Assembly: GCA_029582155.1 (NCBI GenBank) | Contig: CM055905.1 | Coordinates: 65,987,356-66,051,355 of the forward strand | Source: Panopea generosa | Taxonomy: Eukaryota > Mollusca > Bivalvia > Adapedonta > Hiatellidae | Direction: 5' to 3' | DNA length: 64,000 nucleotides | Part shown: positions 11,861 to 23,985 of the stretch, one piece after another | Numbering within the stretch: position 1 is the stretch's first letter | How the letters are laid out: each line of letters begins with the position of its first letter | Notes under the pieces: generated by a model | What the model was told of the DNA's origin: nothing | Seen by the model: the letters and a program-made list of their open reading frames with translations, nothing else | The model's database searches: none | Translations under genes and position numbers: made by a program

Positions 11861-12002
11861 TGTATATCTATAATATCTCGACTGACCAAATTTAAATGTC
11901 TGAGGTATGGCCTTGCATTATCAACAATTGTCTTCTTTGGAATAGTCTCCTCTGCCACAGCTGAGCACTTTAGGTCCAATCTGGCCCTCTTGTTTTGAAA
12001 GG

Positions 12003-12240
12003 GTTTTAATGCCACTTCCAACAAATTTCAGGTTTTATATTATGGCAATTCCAGTCATATTGGTGGAGGAAGACCTAAGAATTAATCTGAGTATAACCAC
12101 CGCCCTTCCACAAGTAACTAGCAACTTTCTCACATAAAGTTTTAGGAGTAAGCCGGACTTGAACCTACGACCTTAGCAGTGAGAGGCAAGTGATCTTGAG
12201 ATGGTGCCTTAAAACACCCTGTCACGGATGACCCTTCCGG
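12003..12240 (-). mobile_element. SINE-B copy
   Basis: The minus strand reads head to tail as in the copy at 53700-53943: a tRNA-Leu-like head (12235-12140) with a box-B-like GTTCAAGTCC, a body containing GAAAGTTGCTAGTTACTTG and a tail of GTGGCATTAAAAC type. It is moderately diverged. Confidence 0.7.
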
Positions 12241-12630
12241 CTCCGTCGCCAAAATTTAAAGCTCTACAATTTTAGGTAATTATCTGACCAAAAATTGCAT
12301 TTAAAAGTTGATTATTTTTAGTAAAATTTGCCATTTTTCAACACTAAAAGCTGAATTTTTGTCCCATTATATTTCCTTAACTAAAGAGTTGAATTTTTAG
12401 TTGCTGGAAATGTTTCTTTGAAAATGCCTCGGTATTGTCTTTGAGTGTAGGTACATTGTCTAACTAGTGTATTATGCTTCATTAGATTTTCATAATAAAT
12501 TCAGTGTTTTCAGCATGCCCTTATATGGAAATTGCTATTTCAACATTAATTTTTTATTGAAGGACAAGAATCTTGTTACTATGACAAAAATAAGGGGTGC
12601 AATTGTATGATGAGACATTAAGGGAATGAG
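12241..12630. other. Intergenic sequence without recognised feature
   Basis: AT-rich; no repeat or coding signal identified. Confidence 0.35.
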
Positions 12631-12631
12631 T

Positions 12632-12870
12632 TCCCATCCATCTACAATCTCCATGATGGTTTATATACGACATTGCATCTCATTATTATTCATCTCTCAC
12701 TGCTGATTGAAGTGGGAAAGTTATCAGTTACTTGCATAGATGGTGTGTGCTCGAGAACTGGTTAACCTTTCAGGATCCAAGGAAACAGTGGTTAGGTTAA
12801 ATGATCGTCTGTTAGCCCTTGATGGCATAAAAATGATGCTAAATATTCAATCAAACAATCATTTGGGGAA
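12632..12870 (+). mobile_element. SINE-C body, headless copy
   Basis: Blocks CTCCATGATGGTTTATATACG, GTGGGAAAGTTATCAGTTAC, CTCGAGAACTGGTTAACC, GGAAACAGTGGTTAGGTTAA and ATGGCATAAAAATGATGCTA follow the order of the full SINE-C at 49008-49297 (minus strand). The tRNA-like head is not preserved. Confidence 0.75.
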
Positions 12871-13845
12871 TTTAAATAAAAAATTTCATGCTGCAAATAA
12901 GTTTCTGTTTATTAAATAAAACATATTATACATAATAGTGGTATTTACAATGCATGCATACAATAATGAAGCTGGTAATGATTGTGTCAACATTCAACTG
13001 TTCACGCCCAGTTGTGCTCCCTTGGGCTATGGTGCACTGAGATGAGCTTTTATATTCTTGCACACCAGATACGGATATCTGCATTTTTACCATGGTTAGA
13101 TATAACTTTCTCCCATTTCTGCTCATATAAGATATGGGGCTTTCCCGTGGAGGAAATCTCTATCTTCCATGTCACATGACAGCTTTCTTGCATGACCTGA
13201 TGCAAATCTGGGACTGAATCCATTTTTGTAGTCTATTTCCTTATCCACAACTCGTAGACCCTAATCATATATGTTTTCATTTTCACGTCTACAAAATTAC
13301 TTTTAAAACTTGATTTTGTTGAAAGAAACTGTACATAAGAGATAGACATTACGTCAGAATAATGACGTCAACGTATATATTTATGACGTCTTGCTTACCT
13401 ACAAGAACAGGGCTAGGGTAAAGATTATTTTTTAAGTGAATTATTTAAACAATGTGAGGAGAGATTAACAGATGTAAATTCTGGTATATACTTGTAGTAT
13501 GTACTTTAAAATGTCCATTTCTTCATATACATGTATATATGTGAAATTTTAAGCGTTACACACGCATTTAAAAAGTAGAATATTTTTGTGATGAAGACTA
13601 CTATACAAAATCTATCATGTGACTGAGATGAATTGCAGAAAACAATATGAGCTCATCCATGTAAGATAAAAAGATCTCTCTCTCTCTCTGGGTCAAAATT
13701 ACATGCAGGGAACTCAGCTGAGCTTTGTCCCTTGGGTGAGATATTTATATCCCGCATTGATACTCAGGATGGACTTATAATCTCACCCTAGGGCCGTGAT
13801 AAAATTCTCACGCTGTGACATTGAAACCATCTAGATGACGTAACG
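12871..13845. other. Intergenic sequence, low information
   Basis: No coding signal. A short (CT)n run lies at about 13676-13690, and TGACGTC-type words occur at 13362-13390 in an AT-rich context. Nothing else is supported. Confidence 0.35.
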
Positions 13846-13849
13846 TATA

Positions 13850-14072
13850 AAATATATGATGATTGATTGATTGATTGAATATTTAGTGTCATTTTTATGC
13901 CATCCAGGGCTAACAGACAAACAGTTAACCTAACCACTGTTTCCTGGGATTAACCAGTACTCGAGCATGTAACTGATAACTTTCTCACTTGAATCAGCGG
14001 TGTCGAATGATAATGAGACACATTGTTGTATATCAATCATCATGGAGACTGTTGCCGGGCGGGGATTCGAAA
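13850..14072 (-). mobile_element. SINE-C copy
   Basis: On the minus strand, box-B-like TTCGAATCCCCGCCC leads into the SINE-C body (TGATTGATATAC, AGTGGGTTATCAG-type blocks, TGGTTAATCCCAGG) and ends in ATTCAATCAATC. The 5' half of the head is missing. Confidence 0.75.
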
Positions 14073-14860
14073 AATATATGATGTAAATCATATATTAAAT
14101 GCCTTGAAAGTGATCGTTGTTAATTCTATTATGATAAATTAAGTTAAAATAATTTCAATGTGTTTGGTACACAACAAAAAGAATAATTCACAGCTTTTTC
14201 GGTTGGGATAGAAAATTGCGATCGTGTGGAGGATGGTCTACCACTGGACCATGGCGCTCCACATTGACAACTTTACATTAACTCGGACCATCAGAAATGC
14301 TCAAGTTTCCTGGTGTTTAGAATTTCCAATGTTTTCAAATCAATGCACAAAAAATACAAATATCTTAGGAAATATCATTATTGGATTAATGCATCAGTGA
14401 CTATTAAATGTTTTTGTATATCAAACCCAACATGTTATTGTTCATATTTTGTACATTGTTTTATTTATGTGAAATATAGCTTAGAGAGATGCAGTAATTA
14501 AACGATTGTCTGGTGAAACAGCTATTTCAAGTTTGGCAGTAGTGCAGTGAATAGTACTGGTCGCTCACTTCATAGGTCGCGGTTAAATCTCAGCTATAAC
14601 CCAGTGAATTTTCAAAAAATACAATCGGTATTGATTTTACCCAGAACACAGACTTGACAGCAATTCATATAAGCTCTGAATCTTCTTTGTAATCAAGCTA
14701 AAATCGTTAACACTAGTATAAACTAAAAAACTATGGTATAATTTATGGAAATAGCCAAAATATAAGGTCTGAATGTTAATTTCAACCAATCGGAAATATT
14801 TATCAGAGTACTATTATAATTTTTTTGTCTTGGCTTCATTTTCTATCTTAAGTGAATATA
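14073..14860. other. 3' flank of the TRIM-like gene
   Basis: Mostly AT-rich sequence. A minus-strand tRNA-like fragment (GGTCTACCACTGGACCATGG, 14232-14251) and a short plus-strand one (near 14525-14600) suggest SINE debris. I could not identify a convincing polyadenylation signal for the gene whose stop codon is at 15438. Confidence 0.35.
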
Positions 14861-14863
14861 ATT

Positions 14864-15501
14864 GTTGACTGGAGTTTATCAAGACAGACTGATGCTGGAT
14901 ATTCTACCCCAGTTACTGCCTTCCCATTCTTACTTCAAGTCAAACACTCTCACTGTGTCTTGATCTATTAATGTAGGTACTATAATTGTTGACTGGAGTT
15001 TATCAAGACAGACTGATGCTGGATATTCTACCCCAGTTACTGCCTTCCCATTCTTACTTCAAGTCAAATACTCTCACTGTGTCTTGGTTACTCTGTATAT
15101 TCCTAGTTACTATAATTGCTGACTGGAGTTTATCAAGACAGACTGATGCTGGATATTCTACCCCAGTTACTGCCTTCCCATTCTTACTTCAAGTCAAATA
15201 CTCTCACTGTGTCTTGGTTACTCTGTATATTCAAAGTTACTATAATTGTTGACTGGAGTTTATCAAGACAGACTGATGCTGGATATTCTACCCCAGTTAC
15301 TGCCTTCCCATTCTTACTTCAAGTCAAACACTCTCACTGTGTCTTGATCTATTAATGTAGGTACTATAATTGTTGACTGGAGTTTATCAAGACAGACTGA
15401 TGCTGGATATTCTACCCCAGTTACTGCCTTCCCATTCTTACTTCAAGTCAAATACTCTCCCCGTGTCATGGCCCCTGTGTTTGAATGTAGTTACTATCAT
15501 T
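14864..15501. repeat. Tandem array of the TRIM-like gene's 3' coding end, 124/130-bp units
   Basis: GTTGACTGGAGTTTATCAAG recurs at 14864, 14988, 15118 (one mismatch), 15248, 15372 and 15502, with spacings 124, 130, 130, 124 and 130. The unit at 15502 lies in the coding exon, where the minus strand encodes the last propeller blade up to VFDLK and the stop. Every downstream unit keeps the equivalent of that VFDLK-stop end. Units are very similar, so the amplification is recent. It is a duplication of coding sequence rather than of a mobile element. Confidence 0.9.
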
Positions 15502-16824
15502 GTTGACTGGAGTTTATCAAGACAGACTGATGCTGGAAATACTAACCCAGTTACTACCTCACCAATCTTCTGTTTCCCCCACTCATCCACCTGTATGACA
15601 TTACCAGACTCCCACCCAGTCACAAACACACTCCCATTCTCATGTACACATACACCACAGGCTCCAGTAAGCTGACTATCAGAGAATGTAGACAGGTGTT
15701 GACCTGTACTGTCCAGTGTAATCAAACCTTTGTGCATATCTGCCACATAGATCTTGTTGCCATCATTACTGACAGCAATATGCCTACTGGAATCAAACAT
15801 GTCTGTACCACTGGGATGGTTGTCTATGGTACTGATATACCTACCTGTTGTGGTGTAGATGTAAACTTTCTTGTATCCATCTGTAACATACAGGTGGTCA
15901 TGGTGGTATGCTATACCACATACACCATGATTCATGTCTATAGACCGGGTGATTGACATTTTGTTGCCTACTGATATAAAGTAAATGGTTTTGTTGCCTG
16001 CAGATACTGCAGCTTCTTGTGGACCAGTACAACATACTGCTATTGGGCCGTTGGGTAGATCACAGTGATCAGTCACTCTGTAGGAGGTGTCTAGTCGTTT
16101 TAATTTGCTGTTGTAACAGTCAGTCAGTAATATTGTTCCATCAGGCATCTGACAGGATCCTTCTATGGCACATGCTTTCTTGTCATTCTTCATTCTCACA
16201 TTTAAATCTCCTCTTTTCTGTGCTGTCACTGCTGTGTAGGGTCGAGGTGTCTGCTGTTTCTGAAACTTGACCTCTGGCACAGTTGACCTCATTTCAACTT
16301 TACCAATGCTTTTTATACTGGCCAGAAAGTTCTCTAATTTAGGTTCAGCTGTCAACCTGAGACTATCATTTCTAGGCATTTTGGAAATACTTTGTAATAT
16401 TTGATCGTTATTTAGTAACTTGTGCTCGCAGTGTTTCATGTTAACAAATGTTTGCGGCTCATTGACTGGCATTGTTGTCTCGAGTTGTTGCTTCAGTTGT
16501 AGTAGCTTAGTCAGTAAGTTGTCACAGACATCTATGTCTTCTTGAATATGTGCATCATTATCTCTATAAAGCTTCTCCAAATTGTCTGTGACTTCCTTCT
16601 CCAGGCTGTCAAACACCTTGTTAACTCGCTGTCTTAAGTCTTTGATGCTTTTAAGTGTATCTGTCTTGGCTTTCTGAAGGTTTACTTTCTTTTGTTGTCT
16701 AGTTTGTTTAATTTTTTCTGTGATTGAACGAGATTGTTCAATATTTCTTTTTGTCGTCATGAATGCTTGACTTTTAACTATTCCCTTTGATACATCTAGA
16801 ATATACTGCATGTCCTTACATAGC
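15438..16824 (-). CDS. RING-less TRIM-like protein, exon 2 (coiled coil and beta-propeller)
   Basis: This exon encodes residues about 117-578. The acceptor (TTTTTTTTTCAATTTTCCAG) lies at 16825-16846 on the minus strand. The reading frame opens LCKDMQYILDV and supplies the last zinc ligand (Cys) of the second B-box. It then gives a Lys/Gln/Leu-rich coiled coil (IKQTRQQKKVNLQKAKTD onward, about residues 140-240), a linker, and a beta-propeller (about 310-578) with NHL-style blades such as GTILLTDCYNSKLKRL, HLYVTDGYKKVYIY, NKIYVADMHKGL and GSVFVTGWESGNVIQV. TRIM proteins with propellers act in ubiquitin-linked or innate immune signalling, and bivalves have expanded families of them; for this protein that role is inference. 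The stop is TAA at 15438-15440. The terminal coding block is tandemly copied just downstream. Confidence 0.9.
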
Positions 16825-18824
16825 CTGGAAAATTGAAAAAAAAAGGATTATAGTGTTAAGAAAGAAATAAAAAAATGGACCAAATTCTAGACAATTTTTT
16901 GTCTAAAATGATTTTAGCTTTTAAGGAAGTAGATCAGGGTTTTTAGAATTTTAATACAGTTAAAACTTGTTAATTTGAACACACATATTTCAAAACTCCT
17001 GTTTAGTTTGAAGATGAAGTTTGGTTCCTATTAAAGTTTTAAGCCTCTAACTCCTGATGTATTAAAATTCATCATTTCGAATTATTCACCAATTTCGAAC
17101 CATTTCCCCAGACCCTGCAACACTACTTACATTGATTTTGCACTAATTATATTTAATTTTCATGACCCCATCAAGATGAAAGGCCCCAGAGGTGGTAAAT
17201 GATTGGTCACTATATTTGTCTGTATTGACAGGTAAGTTAAATGTGTCATTGAGATGTTAAAATGCAAACAGCAGCCATAGAGAAATTTGAATTAACTAAA
17301 TCAAGCAATAGTTAAATTTTAAAGCTGAAACTATCTGTGTGAATAATGACAACCTTATATTTCAGATATAGATTAAGAATTCTAATGTTCCAAAACCAAA
17401 AGGTCTGCTAATCTTTGCTTGTGAAATTTTATACTCGCCCCAACTTCGGCATTGACATCGAGATGAGTGCATCCCACCTGCGATCCAACCTGCGTTAAAG
17501 TTTCAGTGCTAGTTGTTCATAAGGGTGCATAGCTTGCAGTTATATGCATAGAACACATGGCAGCAGTGTACATGCTTATAACTTTGAGACAGTATGTAAC
17601 ATATTGGGCTCCAAATTCAAAGTCAAGGTCATATTTTGTCTTAAAGTTTGCATTAAGCAGTGTTTCCCCCAGGAATTTTTGAAGGCATGTTGGTAAAAAT
17701 GGGAGGGGTGGGTACAGGAGGGGTGTCCCCTCCTGTGTTGATTTTTTTGAATGGTGCATTTTTAAGTATGTGTTTCTATTGAGAATATTGCTGCAATAAA
17801 ATGAATACAAAGAAATTTGAAGTTTTTTTAATGGATGACCAGCAAGGAATTATATAGAGAAGGAAAGGCAACTGATTGAGATTTTGTGAACGCTTGTGTA
17901 TTTACACAAAATCTCGCAATATCTCATTTTCAATTATCTTAACTTTCATTCAAAATTCAAGTTCAAAATTCTTGCATTGCAGAGAGATATTCTCATCAAA
18001 AACAATACCATTCCCAGAAATTTGTGTTTAAAATTGCTGAAACACTTTTGATTACAAAATATCTATACTGATGCTAAAATAACAAGTTAATTATGATATA
18101 TTTTCCTCCAAGCTTCAATATCTGGCCAAATAGTTAATCCTTTGTGTGCTATTTCATCAACATTTAATGTTGAGATGCAAGTTTCCTATCCAATACAAGT
18201 TTCTTATCATATTCTATGCAAGTCCTTGATGACTAGTCATATTTGAATGTTACAATTTATGTTTTAATGTTTGATTCAATATAGAAGCAAATTATATTTT
18301 TCATATAGTATTTGTGTATTTCCAATTGAATACCAATTTTATAAAAGTAACCACAGATAGATTATTCTTAAAAATTATTTTTTTCCCTATCCCCTAAATA
18401 TCCTGCATAAAGGGAACCGCAGTAATCAAATTTTGATTGTCACCACATCCGGGTATTTCCAATGAACGAAAATGCTTTAATCTATGTTAAAAGTTTAAAC
18501 CGTTTTAAGTGCGGATTTTATTTGTTGAAATAAGATGCTGAGAAACCGGGGGTATCAAACTATCCATTAATGTGCATTTCAAATATATATTTCTTCCCAA
18601 TATTAGAATAATATTGCCATAAAAGTATAGTAAAGGAGTGTTTATAAATGGACAACTTGTCATATTTCAAAGTTAATACAAATGAGATGTTTGCATTTTT
18701 AATGTTCCATTCTGAAATTTTCATAAGTTGTCAGTGTATTTCCAAATAAATATAAATTTCATAACATTAATAGTTAAGTCTTAAACATCCCTAATAAACG
18801 GGACCGCTATAACCGATGCAGCGA

Positions 18825-20545
18825 TTTTTATGCCCCTCCCCCAAATTTTTAGGGTGGCATATAGTAATCGTAGCGTCCGTCCGTCCCTCCGTCCGGTATT
18901 TCGTGTCCGGCCTGTATCTTTGTCATGCATAGATGGATTTTGTTGATACTTGCTACAAATGATCAACATAACATGACGACGTGTTGCGAGTAAGACCCAC
19001 ACCCGTACCTCAAAAGTCAAGGTCACTATATGAGTTTGTTTGACAACATTTCGACTTTGTGTGAGATTTCGAGTCTGGCCTGTAACTTTGTCATGCATAG
19101 ATGGATTTTAATGATACTTGCTACAAATGATCAACATAACATGACGTGTCGCAAGTAAGACCCACACCCGTACCTCAAAGATCAAGGTCACAATTTGAGT
19201 TTGTTTGAATACACTTTGAGTTTGTGTGAGATTTCATGTCCGGCTTGTAACTTTGTCATGCATATATGGATTTTAATGATACTTGCTACAAATGATCAAC
19301 ATAACATGACAACGTGTCATGAGTAAGACCCACACCCATACCTCAAAGGTCAAGGTCACTATTTGAGTTTGTTTAACAACACTTCGAGTTTGTGTGAGAT
19401 TTCGTATCCGGCCTGTAACTTTGTCATGCATAGATGGATTTTATAAATACTTGCTACAAATGATCAACATAACATGACAACGTGTCGCGAGTAAGACCCA
19501 CACCGTACCTCAAAGGTCAAGGTTACAATTTGAGTTTGTTTAATAACACTTTGAGTCTGTGAGATTTTGTGTCTGGCCTGTAACTTTGTCATGCATAGAT
19601 GGATTTTAATGATACTTGCTACAATTGATCAACATAACATGACGACGTGTCGGGAGTAAGACCCACACCTTACCTCAAAGGTCAAGGTCACACTTTGAGT
19701 CTGTGAGATTTCGTGTCTGGCCTGCAACTTTGTCATGCATAGATGGCTTTTTATAAATACTTGTTATAAATGATCAACATAACATGACGACGTGTTGCAC
19801 TTAATACCCAAACTCCCACTTCAAAGGTCAAGGTCACAATTTAACTTTGTTTGACAACACTTTCAGTCATTTTGACATTTCTTGTCCGGTCTGTCATCTA
19901 TGGATAAATTTGAAAAACGCTTGGCTCATTTAATTTATTTAATTAAATGTCACATGTAAGACCCAGAACCCTTTCTCAAAGATCAAGGTCACACTTTCAA
20001 TTTGTTTGATATTGTATGTCTGGTCTGTGACTTTGCCTTTAACTTGGCTGAATTTATCAAGATGACATGACGACGTGTCATAAGTAAAACTTAGACCCAT
20101 ACCTCAAAGGTCAAGGTCACACTTTTAGTATGTATGACAACACTTTGAATCTGTTTGAGATTTCAAGTCCATCCTTTTACTTTATCACACATGGATGGAT
20201 TTCAAAAACACTTGGCTCAATTTATCAACAATTGATCTGTAAATTTGTCTTACATTTAGGGATTTAAAATAGCTTGACACAAGTGATCAGCATGTCATGA
20301 TGATGTTTCAGCAGCATTTAACTGTTGAAATACTCAGACTATTACCTCAGATGTCAAGGTTACACAAAGGTCAAGGTCACACTTTAATGTAAAAAACATG
20401 AAATTGCATGTCTCGTCTGAAACATCAGTCCATTACTCTTTATATTCATGGATACATCGCTACCTTTTATAACATAATTATATTGTTATTTTTCAACGAC
20501 CATTTTGGGGGCATGCAACACTTACCAGTGACATTTCTTGTTTAG
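18825..20545. repeat. Dispersed element with ~166-bp internal tandem array
   Basis: The element starts near TATGCCCCTCCCCC and ends near GGGGGCATGCAAC...TTTCTTG, giving short inverted termini. Between them the landmark TGTCATGCATAGATGG recurs at 18921, 19089, 19254, 19422, 19587 and 19731 (periods 168, 165, 168, 165, 144), followed by about three degenerate units to 20450. Each unit carries CTCAAAGGTCAAGGTCAC. Elements with a tandem core of about 160 bp between unique ends are known in bivalves (pearl-type, non-autonomous Helitron-like); membership here is inference. The element sits inside the TRIM-like gene's intron. Confidence 0.8.
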
Positions 20546-22335
20546 GATTCAACTTTTTAAGGCGCCGACTTTTAGACGGGTTTCTCAAATTTGCTAACAT
20601 ACGATAGCTAGGCAACAATCAGGTGTTTTTTCGTATTTTTTCGTATTTTTTCTTCAATTTATGTACAAAATAAACCATTTAAAGTGGGGATTTTGTTCTG
20701 GCTTTGTTGAAATAAGATGCTGAGAAAACCTTTACAATTTCATTGTTTTGCTACTTGCATAAAGCCCTTACTATACACTGCGATCTATTTCTAGTTGTCT
20801 TGATCTGAGAAATGGTCGTGACACACTTTATTAACTTTTCTTTCCGATTGATTGCATACATACTCATCGATTTTATATCTTGTGAAAAACAATCTCGGAT
20901 CAAAAAATTTCACAGGACACTTCACAGGTCACCGCTTTCTATATTGAGGCGGAGTAACCTTCAAATGACTTGTTCTGATTGGCTTACCTGTACATACCTC
21001 CAGGTCACACTTGCGAGTGATTGACAAGTCTGTGATACAGGTCAATTGATCAAGAGGTCACTTGTTTAATTACTGATTTGCTTGTGTAATGGGATTATCT
21101 AATGGTAGTCACAACGGTTCGGAAAGCATGTCAGGCCACTTAAGGGATGTCGCTTATCAACCAAATCTTTTGAAGGGATGTCGCATGCGACATGAGTTAT
21201 GACTCTGGGGGGAACCCTGTTAAGGTTTTGGTGCAAGTTGTTCATATGTGTGCATTGCTTGCAGTTTTATGGCTGGAACTTGGTATAAATGTGCATGCTT
21301 ATACTCTGAGGAATTATTTAACTTATTGGATTCTTACCTTGAAGGTCAAGGTAATATTGCTGGGTGGAAAGGTCATAGTTTAAACACTGCGTTACAGATT
21401 TGGTGTGATTTACTACATGCATACTTATGATATCATTATGTGAATGTATCATTTTCCGGTCCATCAGTTTCTGCTTTAGTTTAATGGCCCTTTAATTATT
21501 ATACCCCGACCCCATACAAACTATATGGGAGCTATATACCTGTAGGAGTCGTGCTCGTCGGTCGGTCCAAGCCTTGTTTTACATATTGTCGGCATGTTGT
21601 GCAAGAATAATTGTTCAACGAGTTATGGCCCTTTTTAATTTTTCAGACATTTATTCTGGAATTCAATGAAACTTCACAAAAGTAATTGGTACCAAGCCAA
21701 GTTGTGCATATCGTCGGCATGTTGCGCCCAAATATTTTTTTCAAATGAGTTATGCCCCTTTGAATTTTTCAGACATGCTTTTTGTGATTGCTGTTTCTCA
21801 GCAACAACTGCCTGGAATTCAATGGCACTTCACAAAATGATCGATTACTCTAACTGGCTCCCTGTGTCAAAGCGGGCAACAAAAGGGTTCAATAACTGTG
21901 TATTGCGCTATCTAGGGGTATTTGTCACTTTAAGTGATATTTCTAGTTTTAAATGGTAAATATACATAAACATACTTTCTTGTCAGCATTAGCTCAAATA
22001 CGGCAAATTGCTTTGTTCATGGAGAATGTGCAAGGTTTCCACTTTGACTTCTTATATGACAATTTGTATAAGATGTTGGCTTATATGACAAATTTTATAA
22101 AATATTCGCTTAAGTTAAGCTGCATGGAGGACCACAGGTATCCAAAACAAAGTCATGCTACGAGTTTGTTTAAATGAAGGGCTATTAAGTTGTTTCCTGT
22201 GTAGTCAGGGGTCCTGTTGGCCATATTCTTACTATACTCCCGTCTGGGATCATGATACTGGCTCTGAAAGAAAAATGTACTGCAGGAAGCTAAGAAGGAA
22301 CCTCATGAAGCCATTGTACAATATTAATACTATAA
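20546..22335. other. Intron 5' part with repeat fragments
   Basis: 21190-21430 resembles 17430-17640 (TTGTTCATA..TGTGCAT.GCTTGCAGTT). 21500-21800 has GTTATGGCCC and GTCGGCATGTTG repeats of the bivalve type. The rest is AT-rich. No coding exon is supported. Confidence 0.5.
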
Positions 22336-22344
22336 ACAATTTAC

Positions 22345-22694
22345 CTGTGGTCCAAGGAAACGCAGACATGACAACAAGTTACATCATGGTTCCCACAATA
22401 CATCTCTACCGTCTTCCCACTGTGCTTGGCACAAATCTCCGTTGGCATGGAAACGCTACTTCTTTGTTTCCCCCATCTTTTAATCTTATTTCTCCCCAAG
22501 ACATCATGACTCTTCAGAGCTGGAATATTGGAATGAACTTTAACACAACTTTTACAATAAAACTGGTCACAGTCTGCACAGTAATATTGGGCCTCAGAAG
22601 TTTTATTGTCATTGTCACATAACGTACATATGAAATCAAAAGTTTCCTCGGAACCAACCGCAACTGATCTAGAAAATGCACCTCCACTTGCCAT
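22345..22694 (-). CDS. RING-less TRIM-like protein, exon 1 (B-box zinc fingers)
   Basis: This exon gives the first 116 residues of a predicted 578-residue protein. The start ATG (22692-22694) sits in AACAATGG, a good eukaryotic context, and the protein begins MASGGAF. Residues about 22-67 form a B-box type 1 finger (CTLC, then YYCADCDQFYCKSCVKVH). Residues about 86-120 form a B-box type 2: C-x2-H-x8-C-x2-H-x4-C-x2-C-x4-H, with the last ligand (Cys of LCKD) supplied by exon 2. There is no upstream RING finger, so direct E3 ligase activity is not expected; RING-less TRIM-like proteins usually act through oligomerisation or adaptor roles. The donor GTAAAT at 22344 follows directly. Upstream non-coding exons cannot be excluded. 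Confidence 0.9.
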
Positions 22695-23270
22695 TGTTGA
22701 TTTTATCCAATATTAAAATTACCTCACAGATATAATAACATCAGTTGCTTAAAAACGTTTAAATTGTTTTTCTTAATAAGCTTGTATCAACAGCTACCTT
22801 ACAAAAACTGTTTATTTTTCACAATTTCGCCCTTGCCAACATTGCAGGATAAAATCCCCCAATAACAATGGCCTTGAATGTAAACTGCGCACCCAAATCA
22901 GTTAACCCATTTACATTCCTTGAAAACAGGCTAATATTAGATCATCGTAAAAATCCAGTCATATCCTCAAATATACCAGTGTTATACTGTACTATGATAT
23001 CAGTTTGTACAACAGGCTTAAGGCTTTCTTGAGCTAACTGTTATATTGATTTTATCAAGCATATTAATCATCCCATTGGTGCAATAAGAAGCCAAAAGTA
23101 TATGAAATAAGAAGGCACTTCAGAATAATTGTGTATGGTAATCAATATAATAAAAGGGTTATTTCTAAATTTCAATATGTGCTAAAATTAGCCAAATTAA
23201 GCAATGAGCAATACGGATAGAAGATTTATTTTGACTTTTCTTAGTGTAAGCATAACTAATATAATATATA
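22695..23270. other. Upstream flank of the TRIM-like gene
   Basis: The promoter should lie here because the gene is transcribed leftward. No TATA box at a convincing distance or other defined element was seen; the stretch is AT-rich and not obviously repetitive. Confidence 0.4.
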
Positions 23271-23273
23271 TAT

Positions 23274-23412
23274 CATGGGGATTTTGACTACCTATCAAGA
23301 GGATTTTGACTACCTCTCTATTTTGACCAAGGGGATTTTGACCACCTTTTTAATTCTATCGAGGGGATTTTGACTACCATGTCATTTTTGAACCATGGGG
23401 ATTTTGAGCGTC
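23274..23412. repeat. Short tandem repeat, GGGGATTTTGACTACC core
   Basis: Five copies of (G/A)GGATTTTGA(C/G)(T/C)ACC occur near 23277, 23300, 23331, 23364 and 23397 with variable spacers of 7-17 bp. Confidence 0.75.
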
Positions 23413-23679
23413 CCCCTCATCATGCAATTGTTTTCTTAGCAACCAATGAAATATGGTCAAGTATAGTCTAAAGTCACTTTCTACTACAACAGACTTCTAT
23501 GAACATTCCGTACCTTATGCAATGTTTTTTTATTTTATTTTTTTCCAGACTACAAGGAAAAATTATAGACTAAGCAGATGCACACCCTCCACAGTTGAAA
23601 TTTCAACCATGCAACTCGCATGCACATCTATAAAAACTGAAACTTTTTTCTTGTCAAATTCATAACTGAATGCTGCTCA

Positions 23680-23985
23680 CTCACAGTTGAAGGCAAGTGG
23701 TTGCTTAATAGAGATGACCACTAACACAGGTTTTACTGTATTGTGGCCCCATTGTTGACAGTTGAAGACAGGTGGTTGCTTAATAGAGATGACCACTAAC
23801 ACAGGTTTTACTGTATTGTGGCCCTATTGTTGACAGTTGAAGACAGGTGGTTGCTTAATAGAGATGACCACTAACACAGGTTTTACTGTATTTTGGCCCC
23901 ATTGTTGACAGTTGAAGACAGGTGGTTGCTTAATAGAGATGACCACTAACACAGGTTTTACTGTATTGTGGATCCATTGTTTTCT
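23680..23985. repeat. 75-bp tandem repeat derived from MITE family M4, four units
   Basis: The block GGTGGTTGCTTAATAGAGATG recurs at 23696 (first base varied), 23771, 23846 and 23921, an exact 75-bp period. Each unit contains ATGACCACTAACACAGGTTTTACTGTA, which is the right arm and terminus of the M4 elements at 58781-58957 and 60065-60227. The array is thus an amplified MITE end. Confidence 0.9.

Larger units (their letters stand above)
16825..22344 (-). other. Intron of the TRIM-like gene (about 5.5 kb)
   Basis: On the minus strand, the donor is CACAG/GTAAAT at 22344 and the acceptor is TTTTCCAG/G at 16825. Phase 2 on both sides restores Arg, giving ...LDHR-LCKD.... The intron is filled with repeats: fragments at 17430-17760 related to 21190-21430 ('cttgcagtt.tat', 'tgcttata.ctttga'), the 166-bp array at 18825-20545 and further bivalve-type repeat pieces at 21500-21800. 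I found no additional exon with matching phase. Confidence 0.85.

Noticed and set aside
14986-15956. Plus-strand frames with LTGVYQDRLMLDILPQ repeats
   Set aside because: They are antisense to the TRIM-like exon and its tandem copies.
22155-22622. 155-codon plus-strand frame
   Set aside because: It overlaps the B-box exon on the opposite strand, which has clear zinc-ligand patterns and splice sites.
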